From JBKXSZ01 sp047017005 (GTDB taxonomy: Bacteria; Bacillota; Clostridia; TANB77; CAG-508): DNA of 50,214 bases. Position 1 is the first letter of the stretch; the number at the start of each line of letters is the position of its first letter. Shown here piece by piece: positions 8,093 to 16,423 of this stretch. A model generated the notes under the pieces. It was given only the letters and a program-made list of their open reading frames with translations. It was not told where the DNA came from and made no database searches. Location: contig JBKXSZ010000009.1 of the NCBI GenBank assembly GCA_047017005.1, positions 1 to 50,214 of the forward strand, written 5' to 3'. Position numbers and translations under genes: made by a program.

Positions 8093-9646
8093 CTATATTC
8101 TTTTTATACATAAGTTTTCAATACTAACAACACGTGTCGCTAAGTCTTTGTAAAAAGAGGCCTCATGAGAAACCAAAATAACAGTTCCATCATATTCTCT
8201 TAAAGCTTTTCTTAGCTCTTCTTTTGTATCTGCGTCTAAATGATTAGTTGGTTCATCTAAAATTAAGATATTACAAGGAGTTAGAACTAACTTACATAGT
8301 TTTACTTTTGCCTGTTCTCCTCCACTTAATGTGCTTATTTCTTGCATCACATGCTCTTTTCTAATTCCACAATCAGCTAAATGCTTACGTAATTGTTTTT
8401 GATTTAAGTCCAAAAAACCTTGTTGCATAATTGCAAGTGGTGTTGCTTCTGGATTCTCCCATTTTAAGTCCTGTTCATAATATCCTATTTTTTTAATCAC
8501 ATCTGAAAATCGAAAACAACCAGATAGAGCGGGAATTTCTCCCATTAATGTTTTTAATAAAGTGGATTTTCCAATTCCATTAAACCCTGTAATAACAAGC
8601 TTTTCTCCATTGCACACTTCAAATTTCATTTTCGGAAGAAGAGGATAATAATATCCAACTTCTAATCCATTTACCTCTAATACAACTTGTGCTGTTGTCT
8701 GAATACTATTAAAGTGGAGATGCGGTTTATTTGTAAAAGTAGGCTTTTCTATTTTCTCCATTTTTTCTAATCGTTTTTCTCTTGATTTCGCCATTTGGGC
8801 TGTAGATGCTCTTACTTTATTTTTGGCAATATAGTCTTCTAGTTTTTTTATTTCTCTTTGTTGCGCTTCATATTGTCTAATATATTCTTCCCTTAGCATT
8901 CCTTTTTGCTTTAAAAAACTAGAATACTTTCCTTTATATTTTCTAATTTTATTAAATTCAATATCACAAATACAGGTTGTTACTTTTTCTAAGAAATCAA
9001 AATCATGAGAAACAATTAAAAAAGCTCCCTTAAATGTTTGTAGATATTCTGATAACCACTCTACATGCTCTTTATCTAAAAAATTCGTTGGTTCATCTAG
9101 CACTAATACTTCTGGTTCTTGTAATAGTAGTTTCGCCAAAATTACTTTTGCACGTTGTCCTCCACTTAAGTTTTTTAGCTTTGTATCCATTCCCATTACT
9201 GTTATTCCAAGTCCACTTGCTACTTTTTGTATGTTACTATCGATTCCATAAAAGTTCTTTTCTTCTAATTCTTCTTGATATTTGGCAACTTTATTTAATA
9301 AACTCTCACTATAATCCTCTGCCATTTTCATGTATAAAACATTTAGTTTTTCCTCTATTTTATATAGCTTTTCAAAGGCAGTTCTTAAATACTCTAATAT
9401 AGATTGTTCTTCTTCTACCATTGCATATTGGTCTAGATGCCCAATTGTAATATTATTTTGCCATTTTATCGTTCCTTTATCTGGCAAAATTTCTTTTAAT
9501 AGAATCTTAATTAAAGTACTTTTACCAGCTCCGTTTTGTCCAACAATTCCAACATGTTCTCCTTTATATATTTCAAATCCCGAATCCTTATATAACAATT
9601 TATCTCCAAATGCATGTGTTAATCCTGTTACTTCTAATAATGCCAT
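8093..9646 (-). CDS. ABC-F family ATPase, probable ribosome-protection type
   Basis: A 517-residue cytoplasmic protein with two ABC domains and no membrane segments. Domain 1 has GQNGAGKST (about 36), LSGGQ (about 162) and VLVLDEPTNFLD. A charged linker follows (about 245-300, with IAKNKVRASTAQMAKSREKR). Domain 2 has GFNGIGKST (about 357), LSGGE and ILILDEPTNHLD. ABC-F proteins act on the ribosome, either in translation control or by displacing antibiotics. The upstream leader peptide and attenuator favour an antibiotic-inducible resistance role; that is inference. The ATG at 9646 has AGGAGGAAG just upstream. Confidence 0.9.
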   Translation of the reverse strand: MALLEVTGLTHAFGDKLLYKDSGFEIYKGEHVGIVGQNGAGKSTLIKILLKEILPDKGTIKWQNNITIGHLDQYAMVEEEQSILEYLRTAFEKLYKIEEKLNVLYMKMAEDYSESLLNKVAKYQEELEEKNFYGIDSNIQKVASGLGITVMGMDTKLKNLSGGQRAKVILAKLLLQEPEVLVLDEPTNFLDKEHVEWLSEYLQTFKGAFLIVSHDFDFLEKVTTCICDIEFNKIRKYKGKYSSFLKQKGMLREEYIRQYEAQQREIKKLEDYIAKNKVRASTAQMAKSREKRLEKMEKIEKPTFTNKPHLHFNSIQTTAQVVLEVNGLEVGYYYPLLPKMKFEVCNGEKLVITGFNGIGKSTLLKTLMGEIPALSGCFRFSDVIKKIGYYEQDLKWENPEATPLAIMQQGFLDLNQKQLRKHLADCGIRKEHVMQEISTLSGGEQAKVKLCKLVLTPCNILILDEPTNHLDADTKEELRKALREYDGTVILVSHEASFYKDLATRVVSIENLCIKRI

Positions 9647-9667
9647 TTTTTCTTCCTCCTAATTCCA

Positions 9668-9703
9668 CAAAAAAAGACGAATGTTTTTACAATCGCCTTT
9701 TGT
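9668..9703 (-). terminator. Transcription attenuator in front of the ABC-F gene
   Basis: On the minus strand AAGGCGATTGT pairs with ACATTCGTCTT (10 of 11 positions) around AAAA and runs into seven T. It ends about 20 bases before the ABC-F start, so it would stop transcription within the leader. A second hairpin, GGCTGG...CCAGCT, lies at 9724-9748. Confidence 0.75.
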
Positions 9704-9819
9704 GTTTTCTTTTTCTTTCAAAAGGCTGGTGCTACATTGCATCCAGCTTAAGTGAAAAATATAAAATACAACTACACGAAAACAAGAGCTATAAAAGCTA
9801 TGCTTTTGCCCTACTTTCT

Positions 9820-9918
9820 CTATTTTAATGAAGTATGTATTCTATATTTTGCTCCGCACAATGTAACTTTTAAATTATCATTGATTGGAGCTGTTTTCAC
9901 AGCTAATTGCCATTCCAT
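9820..9918 (-). CDS. Leader peptide upstream of the ABC-F gene
   Basis: A 32-residue open frame (MEWQLAVKTAP... ending HTSLK) starts at an ATG with AAGGAAG about 12 bases upstream. It lies in the 368-base leader of the ABC-F gene and ends about 115 bases before the attenuator. Translated leader peptides whose stalling under antibiotic opens an attenuator control several ABC-F and methylase genes. The frame, ribosome binding site and position fit that plan. No similarity to a known leader is recognised, and chance is not excluded. Confidence 0.5.
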   Translation of the reverse strand: MEWQLAVKTAPINDNLKVTLCGAKYRIHTSLK

Positions 9919-10014
9919 AAAATACACACTTCCTTTCTTTCTCTTCTTATCTACTAATAAATAGTATACTGTATTTTTTCTACTATGTCAATTTATATAT
10001 CGTAAATTTTTACT

Positions 10015-10896
10015 TTATTCTGGCTTTACCAATACATTACAATGTTTTACTTCAGGGAAATTTTCCTCTACCATATCATGTACTTCTCTTGCAACTTGAT
10101 AACTTTCTTCTAATGTAATATCTTTGTTTTCTAGAATTGTCACATCTAAATAAACACGATTTCCAAATAATCGTGATTTCATTGAAAATATTCCTAATAC
10201 TTTTGCATTTTTTAGGATGTTTTGCTTTATGTTCTCCACCATTTCTTCACTGCATGCATGATCTATTAGTTTCCATATTGCGTCTTTTCCTAAATCCCAA
10301 GCTATTTTCAAAATAAAAATACAAATTACAAAACATGCTAATTTATCTAAAATAGGGTATCCTGCCATTATACCTGCTACTCCAATTAAGCTTCCAATGG
10401 AAGATAAGCTGTCGCTTCTATGATGCCATGCATCTGCCATTAGAGCATCTGAATGGATTTGTTTTGCATACTTTTTAGTATATTGATACATTGCTTCTTT
10501 TACAACAATAGAAATAATAGCAGCAATTAATGCTAAATATATTGGTGCATCATTTATAGCTACTATATGGTCCTGTATGATATCTAGAGTCGCTTCCCAT
10601 GCCATTGCAATTCCTACAAAACCTAATATTATTGCTAATAACAATGTTGCCATACTTTCAATTCTTTCATGTCCATAAGGATGTTCCTTATCCGCATTTT
10701 TACTTGCTATTTTTACAGCTATCATAACAATAACAGTGGTAAATACATCTGAAGCAGAATGAATACTATCGGATACCATCGCTGCAGATTTCCCCAATAT
10801 TCCTGCAATAAATTTAAACACGCAAAGAACGACATTCCAGAAAATAGATAATATAGATACTTTATTTACTGTCTTTGTATACTCTGTTTTCTCCGT
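10015..10896 (-). CDS. Cation diffusion facilitator (CDF) transporter, apparent ACG start
   Basis: About 293 residues, a membrane antiporter exporting divalent metal ions. Metal-site motifs are SDSIHSASD (near 50) and DAWHHRSDS (near 160), with six predicted helices and a C-terminal cytoplasmic ferredoxin-like domain ending HCNVLVKPE. The first standard start (GTG at 10821) falls inside helix 1. The homologous frame runs upstream as EKTEYTKTVNKVSILSIFWN to an ACG at 10896, with AGGGG seven bases before it. The nearest ATG (10916) is out of frame by two. So either ACG initiates or the ATG was changed to ACG; the new triplet creates CGG overlapping the start. Confidence 0.88.
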   Translation of the reverse strand, partial: TEKTEYTKTVNKVSILSIFWNVVLCVFKFIAGILGKSAAMVSDSIHSASDVFTTVIVMIAVKIASKNADKEHPYGHERIESMATLLLAIILGFVGIAMAWEATLDIIQDHIVAINDAPIYLALIAAIISIVVKEAMYQYTKKYAKQIHSDALMADAWHHRSDSLSSIGSLIGVAGIMAGYPILDKLACFVICIFILKIAWDLGKDAIWKLIDHACSEEMVENIKQNILKNAKVLGIFSMKSRLFGNRVYLDVTILENKDITLEESYQVAREVHDMVEENFPEVKHCNVLVKPE

Positions 10897-10998
10897 TTTT
10901 CTTCCCCTCTTTTCATCTTTTCTTGAATCTTTTTTCTTCTTTTATTCTTTTCTATCCTATGCTTTCTTTTTTAGAATGTTTCTTTTTTCCAATGTTTT

Positions 10999-11027
10999 TC
11001 TCTTCTTTTCTTTCATTATGGTATAAT
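10999..11027 (+). promoter_or_regulatory. Probable promoter of the alpha-amylase gene
   Basis: A consensus TATAAT at 11022-11027 lies about 83 bases before the amylase start; the -35 region 17 bases upstream is weak. Confidence 0.5.
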
Positions 11028-11109
11028 AATCGTGTTAAAAATTATTTTTCATTGAAAAGCAAAATGAAAGAAGAAAAAATTTTATTGATAAAAAAGGAGG
11101 ACTTTGTTA

Positions 11110-12583
11110 GTGAAAACATATATGAACCTTACCATGATGCAATATTTTGAATGGTATCTTAGCAAAGATTGCAAATTATGGAATATAGCTGCTAAAGATG
11201 CTTCTTACCTATCTTCAATTGGGATTAGTACTGTTTGGTTACCTCCTGCATATAAAGCAGCTGGAGGAGCAGAAGATGCTGGTTATGCTGTTTATGACCT
11301 TTATGATTTAGGAGAATTTGACCAAAAAGGAACGGTTCCTACCAAGTATGGTACAAAAGAAGAATATTTAAACGCCATCAAAGTTTTGAAGGGAAATAAT
11401 ATACAAGTACTAGCAGACATTGTATTAAATCATCGTATGGGTGCTGACGAATCAGAAGAGGTACTTGCAATTCAAGATGATAGTAATGACCGAAATAAAG
11501 ATATCTCAGCCGCTCTTCCTATTACTGCTTGGACCAAATATACTTTTCCTGGAAGAGGAAATACCTATTCCAATTTTAAATGGAATTGGACTCATTTCCA
11601 TGGTGTAGATTGGGATGAAAAGACAAAAAAAAGTGCTATTTATAAATTCTATGGAAAACATTGGGATAATGAAGTAGATAAAGAACATGGTAATTTTGAT
11701 TATTTGATGGGGGCAGATGTAGATTTAAATAATGTAGATGTAGTAGAAGAGCTAAAAAAATGGGGGAAGTGGTACTTAGACCTAACAAATGTAGATGGTT
11801 TTCGACTAGATGCTGTTAAACATATTCGAGCTAGTTTTTATGAAGATTGGTTAGCAACTATGAGAAGGCAGACGGATAAATCCTTATTTACAGTTGGTGA
11901 ATACTGGTCTACTGAAATTCAATCTTTGCAAAACTATTTAACTGAAGTAAAAGAATCCATGTATCTTTTTGATGTACCACTTCATTATAACTTCTTCAAT
12001 GCTTCGAATAGTAATGGTAATTTTGATATGCGAACTATTTTTGACAACACTCTTGTAAAATTAAATCCTGAAAAAGCAGTTACTTTTGTTGATAATCATG
12101 ATACGCAGCCCCGGTCAATCTTTATTTTCTTGGATTCAAGAATGGTTTAAACCCTTAGCCTATAGCATGATTCTCCTTAGAGAAGATGGCCTACCTTGTG
12201 TTTTTTACGGAGATTATTATGGAATTGAACATGATTCTATTTCACCAATGAAAGAAAAATTAGAAATCCTATTAAAAGCTAGAAAATATTTTGCTTATGG
12301 TATGCAACGAGATTATTTCGATGACCCCAATATCATCGGTTGGACACGTGAAGGTGATTTTGAACATCCTGATTCTGGTATGGCAGTTATTTTATCAGAT
12401 AATGTAGGTGGTGGAAAACAAATGAATGTTGGCTCTCGCTTAGCTAATCATACCTTATATGATTGTACGGGAAATATAAAAGAGCCTGTATATGTAGACC
12501 AAGATGGAAATGGTATTTTCTACTGTGATGGTGGTAGTGTTTCAGTTTGGATAAAAAAAGAGAATATTTATGATAAAAAATAG
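11110..12583 (+). CDS. Cytoplasmic alpha-amylase (GH13), with one +1 shift at CGG
   Basis: About 490 residues after one shift; no signal peptide, as in GH13_5 intracellular amylases, which split stored or imported alpha-1,4-glucans. The four conserved regions are DIVLNHR, GFRLDAVKH (nucleophile Asp), GEYW (acid/base Glu) and FVDNHDTQ (transition-state Asp). AAAGGAGG lies nine bases before the GTG at 11110. Immediately after region IV the frame meets CAG CCC CGG TCA and stops at 12150. Skipping one C gives PGQSLFSWIQEWFKPLAY, the usual continuation in this family, and the rest of the barrel and C-terminal domain is intact to 12583. The break is thus a single +1 event at a CGG. Confidence 0.88.
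12112..12114 (+). other. CGG shift site 3 (alpha-amylase)
   Basis: Frame 0 reads CAG CCC CGG TCA ATC. Skipping one C gives CCC GGT CAA TCT, restoring the conserved DTQPGQ motif after GH13 region IV. Confidence 0.85.
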
Positions 12584-12631
12584 ATAATAAAAATAAAATG
12601 TTAGAAGAAAGAAATTTGATTATTTAAAAAA

Positions 12632-12677
12632 AAGATAGAAAACATAAAGATAGAATTACCTACCTTTATGTTTTTCT
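12632..12677. terminator. Bidirectional terminator between amylase and yjdF
   Basis: AAAACATAAAG pairs with CTTTATGTTTT, with T runs on both sides in the appropriate orientations. It spans the stop codon of the convergent yjdF gene and would end both transcripts. Confidence 0.75.
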
Positions 12678-13075
12678 CTTTTTTTCTGTTGTCTTAAAAT
12701 ATACATTTTATCCCTTTTAAATTCTTTCTGCTCTTTTCTTTTTGCCTTTCTTACGGTCTTATTCTTCTCTTGTTGTAATTTCAATGCCTGTTGTGATTTA
12801 GTTCCAATTCCTAAATTTTGAATTTGTCTTTTTGAGTCTCTTTGCATTCTTTTGGGATTTACTTTTTCTTTAACAACATTTTCATTTAGAATTTCTGGAC
12901 TATATTGTAATTGCCTATCATTTTTTAAAACAAACTCTAAGACTTGATTATCTTTAGGTTCTTGTCCAAATACTACTCTGCAAGCAGATAACTTTCCATT
13001 TATATTTCTTTCAAATATGCCAACCCAAAAAGGATTTTCGAAATATATGGTAAGTTTTATTGATGTTACATCCAT
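12656..13075 (-). CDS. yjdF: YjdF family protein (DUF2992)
   Basis: About 139 residues. The N-terminal half (KLTIYFENPFWVGIFER, then a VVFGQEPKDNQVLEFVLKN stretch) and the basic second half (NPKRMQRDSKRQ, GTKSQQALKLQQE, ending KKREKHKGR) match the YjdF/DUF2992 family, whose molecular function is unknown. Its expression is tied in Bacillota to a riboswitch sensing azaaromatic compounds, which is visible just upstream. I place the start at the ATG at 13075, with GGAGGG eight bases before it; the longer open frame runs into the RNA element. The protein is probably RNA- or nucleic-acid-associated judging by charge, but that is speculation. Confidence 0.88.
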   Translation of the reverse strand: MDVTSIKLTIYFENPFWVGIFERNINGKLSACRVVFGQEPKDNQVLEFVLKNDRQLQYSPEILNENVVKEKVNPKRMQRDSKRQIQNLGIGTKSQQALKLQQEKNKTVRKAKRKEQKEFKRDKMYILRQQKKREKHKGR

Positions 13076-13082
13076 CCTTTTA

Positions 13083-13185
13083 ACCCTCCTTCTATATTTA
13101 TCGAAAAAATGGACAACCCAGGAGGGGCAGGTTACTGACAATATGCATGTTATTGCTTCTGGACTACCAACCAGAATGTGTTTTT
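13083..13185 (-). ncRNA. Probable yjdF riboswitch
   Basis: Directly upstream of yjdF lies a stretch much richer in G and C than its surroundings. On the minus strand it contains CTGGTTGGTAGTCCAGAAGC, then ATTGTCAGTAACCTGCCCC and CTCCTGGGTTGTCC, and ends in an AAGGAGGG that doubles as ribosome binding site. CCTCCT in the element can pair with the AGGAGGG, which suggests control of translation start. Position and composition fit the yjdF motif RNA that senses azaaromatics. I recognise it from context and cannot run a covariance model. Confidence 0.72.
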
Positions 13186-13266
13186 ATTTTTCTTTTACTA
13201 GTATATACAAAAAGTAGGCAAATATCAAATGTCACCTTTCTTTACTATTTTCTACTTTTATTTTCC

Positions 13267-13626
13267 TTATTTTAGTTTTTCTTCCCACTCTTTTACTTTA
13301 AATCCAACTAATATTTTATCTTTTCCAATTACTAATGGCCTTTTTATTAGCATTCCATTACTTGCTAGTAGCCTTATTTTCTCTTCTTCACTTAAGGATT
13401 GCATTTTTTCACTTAACCCCATTTCTCTATATAGCATACCACTTGTATTAAAGAACTTTTTGATATCTAAACCACTTCTGTTTATCCACTCTGTTAATTC
13501 TTTCTCTGTTGGACACTCTGTCACAATATGTCTATCTTGAAAATCAATGTTATTTTCTTCTAACCACTTCTTTGCCTTTTGGCAAGTAGAACATTTAGGG
13601 TACTCAATAAATACATATTTTTTCAT
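13267..13626 (-). CDS. ArsC/Spx-family thioredoxin-fold protein
   Basis: A 119-residue protein with the redox motif PKCSTCQKAKKWL near residues 10-22, and the later SEEEKIRLLASNGMLIKRPLVI segment typical of the ArsC/YusI branch (RPLV follows the cis-Pro site). Family members are arsenate reductase-like oxidoreductases or, in Spx, regulators that bind RNA polymerase. The lack of Spx-specific RNA polymerase-contact features that I can recognise favours the reductase-like YusI type. Its start overlaps the end of the upstream pyrophosphatase gene by four bases, so the two are co-translated. Confidence 0.85.
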   Translation of the reverse strand: MKKYVFIEYPKCSTCQKAKKWLEENNIDFQDRHIVTECPTEKELTEWINRSGLDIKKFFNTSGMLYREMGLSEKMQSLSEEEKIRLLASNGMLIKRPLVIGKDKILVGFKVKEWEEKLK

Positions 13627-14213
13627 TTACTTTTTTCTCCTTCCATATTTTCTTTATACCATTTTGCAAATTCCTTCATCGAATCTGTATAATCTGTTCC
13701 ATATTCCCTTGCTTGTCTTTCCTCTGGTGCCATTTGTGCTAAAGTTTTTTGATAACCTTCTGGAACAAAAATGTACCATAACGCAGACCATTTGTCTTCC
13801 CTATCTTTTCCTATTATTTTTTCTGTCAAATTCCCTTTGCTTTCTCCCCAAAAATACCTTATTTTTTTACCATCATGATACGCTAAACACTCTTTAAAAC
13901 TGCACTTTCTATTTATTTTTCCCTCCATCAATTTCAAAATTCCTTTTATTCCTATTGTTTCTAATGCAAAGTTTACAAAAGCCCTTGGAAAGCCATTTAA
14001 TTCTTCGATAAAGAAGCCACTATCTAATGCAATACATGGTCTTTGCACCATTTCATATGCCTGTTTTACTTTTGCTGTTACAATTTCCTTCAAATCATAA
14101 CTTCTTGGTTCTTCTAATACATAATCGTATGTAATAAACCTTATTCCTTTTAAACTCCTTTCCGCCGATGCTATTTTTCCTTTGTTATGCGTAACAAATA
14201 CAATTTCGTCCAT
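13623..14213 (-). CDS. RdgB/HAM1-like non-canonical purine NTP pyrophosphatase
   Basis: A 196-residue protein of the Ham1 family, which hydrolyses ITP, dITP and XTP to the monophosphates and keeps them out of nucleic acids. Visible are the N-terminal FVTHNKGKIASAE nucleotide loop, ALDSGFFIEELNGFPRAFV (the usual DDSGL...PG region, here DSGFF and PR), and YIFVPEGY near the C terminus. These substitutions make it a divergent member. It is the first gene of a two-gene unit with the ArsC-like gene. The ATG at 14213 follows an AGGAGG-type site. Confidence 0.85.
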   Translation of the reverse strand: MDEIVFVTHNKGKIASAERSLKGIRFITYDYVLEEPRSYDLKEIVTAKVKQAYEMVQRPCIALDSGFFIEELNGFPRAFVNFALETIGIKGILKLMEGKINRKCSFKECLAYHDGKKIRYFWGESKGNLTEKIIGKDREDKWSALWYIFVPEGYQKTLAQMAPEERQAREYGTDYTDSMKEFAKWYKENMEGEKSK

Positions 14214-14368
14214 CTTTCTCCCTCCTTAAGCTCGCATTTTCTTTCTTCCCTAACGTTTTGTTAAATTTTTAATTTTATTACTTTTATTCATTATATCGAA
14301 TGTTTTTGTTTTTTTCTATCCTTTTTCTATTTATTTTTCTCTATTTATTACGAACATATTGAATAAAG

Positions 14369-14396
14369 AAAAAGCAGACACAACTGTGTGTCTACT
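14369..14396 (-). terminator. Terminator of the orphan gene at 14.4-14.8 kb
   Basis: AGACACA pairs with TGTGTCT around a 4-base loop and is followed on the minus strand by GCTTTTTC; it overlaps the stop codon region. Confidence 0.75.
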
Positions 14397-14781
14397 CTTC
14401 TCCTGTATACGGAGCTAAAAATACTTTATCCGGATATCGTACTTGTATGTGCATTCGAGGCATACGTTTTGATACCTTCAAGTAGTCTGTTGACATGAAT
14501 GTCCTTCCTTTTGGTACATAATAAATAAAGTGCTTTTTTCCGTCAGGAGATAAGTCGGTAGGAAGTTGAATGGGTGCTCCAATTTTATCTCTTTCCTCAC
14601 TTTGCAAGTATGGCATCAGATTGAATTCTTCAAAATCGACTATCCTTCCATTTTTGTCCACCTTATCCACATAAAATTTACCATTATGTGGATCTTTATC
14701 ATCCTGATAAATAACCTTACCATTTAAAAAAACATCATTAGTCACTGTTACAATAATTCCAACAATCCGTCCTGTAAACAT
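14392..14781 (-). CDS. Uncharacterised protein, unlike codon use
   Basis: A 129-residue soluble protein I do not recognise. It is rich in charged and aromatic residues, with a strand-like N terminus (RIVGIIVTVTNDVFLNG), a YVDKVDKNGRIVDFEEFNL segment and a C-terminal IQVRYPDKVFLAPYTG. A perfect AAGGAGG lies eight bases before the ATG at 14781. Base composition is clearly richer in G and C than its neighbours (AGG, CTG, CCG and GTG codons), suggesting recent arrival. Codon 5 is CGG (14767-14769), the only in-frame CGG I found in the window that is not at a frameshift; skipping its C would end translation after seven codons. Confidence 0.75.
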   Translation of the reverse strand: MFTGRIVGIIVTVTNDVFLNGKVIYQDDKDPHNGKFYVDKVDKNGRIVDFEEFNLMPYLQSEERDKIGAPIQLPTDLSPDGKKHFIYYVPKGRTFMSTDYLKVSKRMPRMHIQVRYPDKVFLAPYTGEE

Positions 14782-14847
14782 CTTTAGTTCCTCCTTACGT
14801 AAGCATTTGCTTTATGTTTACTATTATATCATATTTATTTTAAAAGG

Positions 14848-14885
14848 GAAAGTATAGGCTTCGAAATTTATAAGCTATACTTCTT
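14848..14885 (-). terminator. Probable terminator of the Ord-type dehydrogenase gene
   Basis: AAGTATAG plus GCTT pairs with AAGC plus TATACTT, with one bulge, and a T-rich tail follows on the minus strand. It lies 40 bases past the stop codon. Confidence 0.6.
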
Positions 14886-14923
14886 ATTTTAATTTTGATT
14901 TTTTATTTTGTTTTTCTCTATTT

Positions 14924-16000
14924 TTATCTTACATATTCATTCAATGGCTTTACTTTAAAGGTTAATTCTCCAAAGTTCTCTGTTGTTACATATCCGGGCT
15001 TACTATTTAATACATCTGGAATTCTATTAACAATACTTGCACAAGTAAGTTCTACAGTAGATGGTCTTGCAATAACTAAAGTAGTCTCTGGTTCTCCTTC
15101 TACTGTCCATTCGTTTTTGTCATAGTCTTCTTTGGAATATACTTTTCCAATACATTCACTCTCAATCGTAACTCCTTCTTCTGTTTGGGTTGTTACAACA
15201 GCACTCATTCCTGTTGCATCTCCTGCTTTTACGGTAACTCCTAATGTTTCTGAATATATATCTTCTTTATATGTTTGTGGTACTGTTTTTTGGGTTTGGG
15301 AAGTAACATGTAGTCCAAGTTTTGAACATAGCCATCCATTTACATTCCACATATAGGATGGAAGATATTCTCCTTTATTAATAAGAGTTTGTCTTTCTTC
15401 ATCTGAAATTCTATCAACAGAAGCTACTTCTTTATCAAAAGCATCTAAGGTTAATCCTGCACCATGTGCTTTTGCAAGAGCAATTCCATAATCTTCTACA
15501 TTATAGCTAGAACTTCCTTTAATCTTTGTAATTTTTTGTGTAGAACCTGCTATAGAAGAAATTAATTGTCCCCAATAAATATCTTGGTATCCACTTCCGG
15601 TTATCGTACAGTTATTTTTCTTAGCTAAAGTATCAATTTCTTCTGTTAAGGTTGGGTTTGAATTCCATGGAAAGAAAGCTTCTTCACAGGTAGTAATTGC
15701 ATTTACTCCTAATTTTGCACATAATAAAAGAGGTTCTCTTAAATCATTTAATAAACTCATAGTTTCTACAATAGCAATATCTGGTTTAGTGTCACGCATC
15801 ATTTCTTCTGCCTTATCCGCAGCTGTAACAACAACTCCCATCTTTTCTGTTCCCATGATTTCACCAATATCTTTTCCAATAACAGCAGGGTTTACATCAA
15901 CAGCTCCTACAATTTCTGCACCTTTTTCTAAAACATAGCGCATGGTATATACTGCCATTTTTCCCGTTCCATATTGTACTACTTTTACTTTTCTATCCAT
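14924..16000 (-). CDS. 2,4-diaminopentanoate dehydrogenase-like oxidoreductase
   Basis: A 358-residue NAD(P)-binding protein. The N-terminal Rossmann motif is KVVQYGTGKMAVYTMRYVLE (a YGxGxM variant), followed by GAEIVGAVDVNPAVIGKDIG. The body matches 2,4-diaminopentanoate dehydrogenase (Ord), which in amino-acid-fermenting Clostridia oxidises diaminopentanoate in ornithine breakdown; dihydrodipicolinate reductases are more distant relatives. No other ornithine-degradation gene is adjacent, so the substrate is uncertain. It is monocistronic; AGGAGAG lies before the ATG at 16000. Confidence 0.78.
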   Translation of the reverse strand: MDRKVKVVQYGTGKMAVYTMRYVLEKGAEIVGAVDVNPAVIGKDIGEIMGTEKMGVVVTAADKAEEMMRDTKPDIAIVETMSLLNDLREPLLLCAKLGVNAITTCEEAFFPWNSNPTLTEEIDTLAKKNNCTITGSGYQDIYWGQLISSIAGSTQKITKIKGSSSYNVEDYGIALAKAHGAGLTLDAFDKEVASVDRISDEERQTLINKGEYLPSYMWNVNGWLCSKLGLHVTSQTQKTVPQTYKEDIYSETLGVTVKAGDATGMSAVVTTQTEEGVTIESECIGKVYSKEDYDKNEWTVEGEPETTLVIARPSTVELTCASIVNRIPDVLNSKPGYVTTENFGELTFKVKPLNEYVR

Positions 16001-16147
16001 TTTACACTCTCCTTTCTAATTTAGTTAGAGTATACACTAAATTGTAAAAAATATACAATAGTTTTCTTATAAATTATCTGTCAATGTTGAAAACTTTAAA
16101 ATAAGCTCTACCACTTTAATTTACATTTTAATTAACTTTTACTATTA

Positions 16148-16291
16148 TTAATAACATAAAGAATAAACGTCTAGTTTAGGGTTATAAGTATAATGTAACA
16201 CTTGTCCTGCAAGTAGCACTGTACTATTAAAATAGTCTCCCCAGTTTCTACTATCGATTGCACTGTGAGCATCATCTTCTACAAAATTCAT
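16148..16291 (-). other. Possible small or remnant ORF in a 423-base intergenic stretch
   Basis: Between the Ord-type gene and the metallopeptidase-like gene a 47-codon frame reads MNFVEDDAHSAIDSRNWGDY and ends PKLDVYSLCY. The frame is open further upstream as a hydrophobic run (SFIFFIFIPAT) without a start codon or ribosome binding site. It could be the end of a decayed exported protein. I recognise no family. The rest of 16001-16423 shows nothing I can support. Confidence 0.3.
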
Positions 16292-16423
16292 TGTTGCAGG
16301 AATGAAAATGAAAAAAATAAAGGATATGGGTTATGCGCTATGTTTAATTTGTCTCTTTGTCTTCCATAAACTCCCCTAATATATTACTATTAAAATTTAA
16401 TAAACAAATTTAGCAGAATAGAT

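Noticed and set aside
10894..10916. A sixth CGG +1 shift in the CDF gene starting from the ATG at 10916
   Set aside because: Skipping the C there leads to a stop within 11 codons; the true frame is offset by two, so an ACG start explains it better.
11104..11106. TTG at 11104 as amylase start
   Set aside because: It lies only three bases after AGGAGG; the GTG at 11110 has proper spacing.
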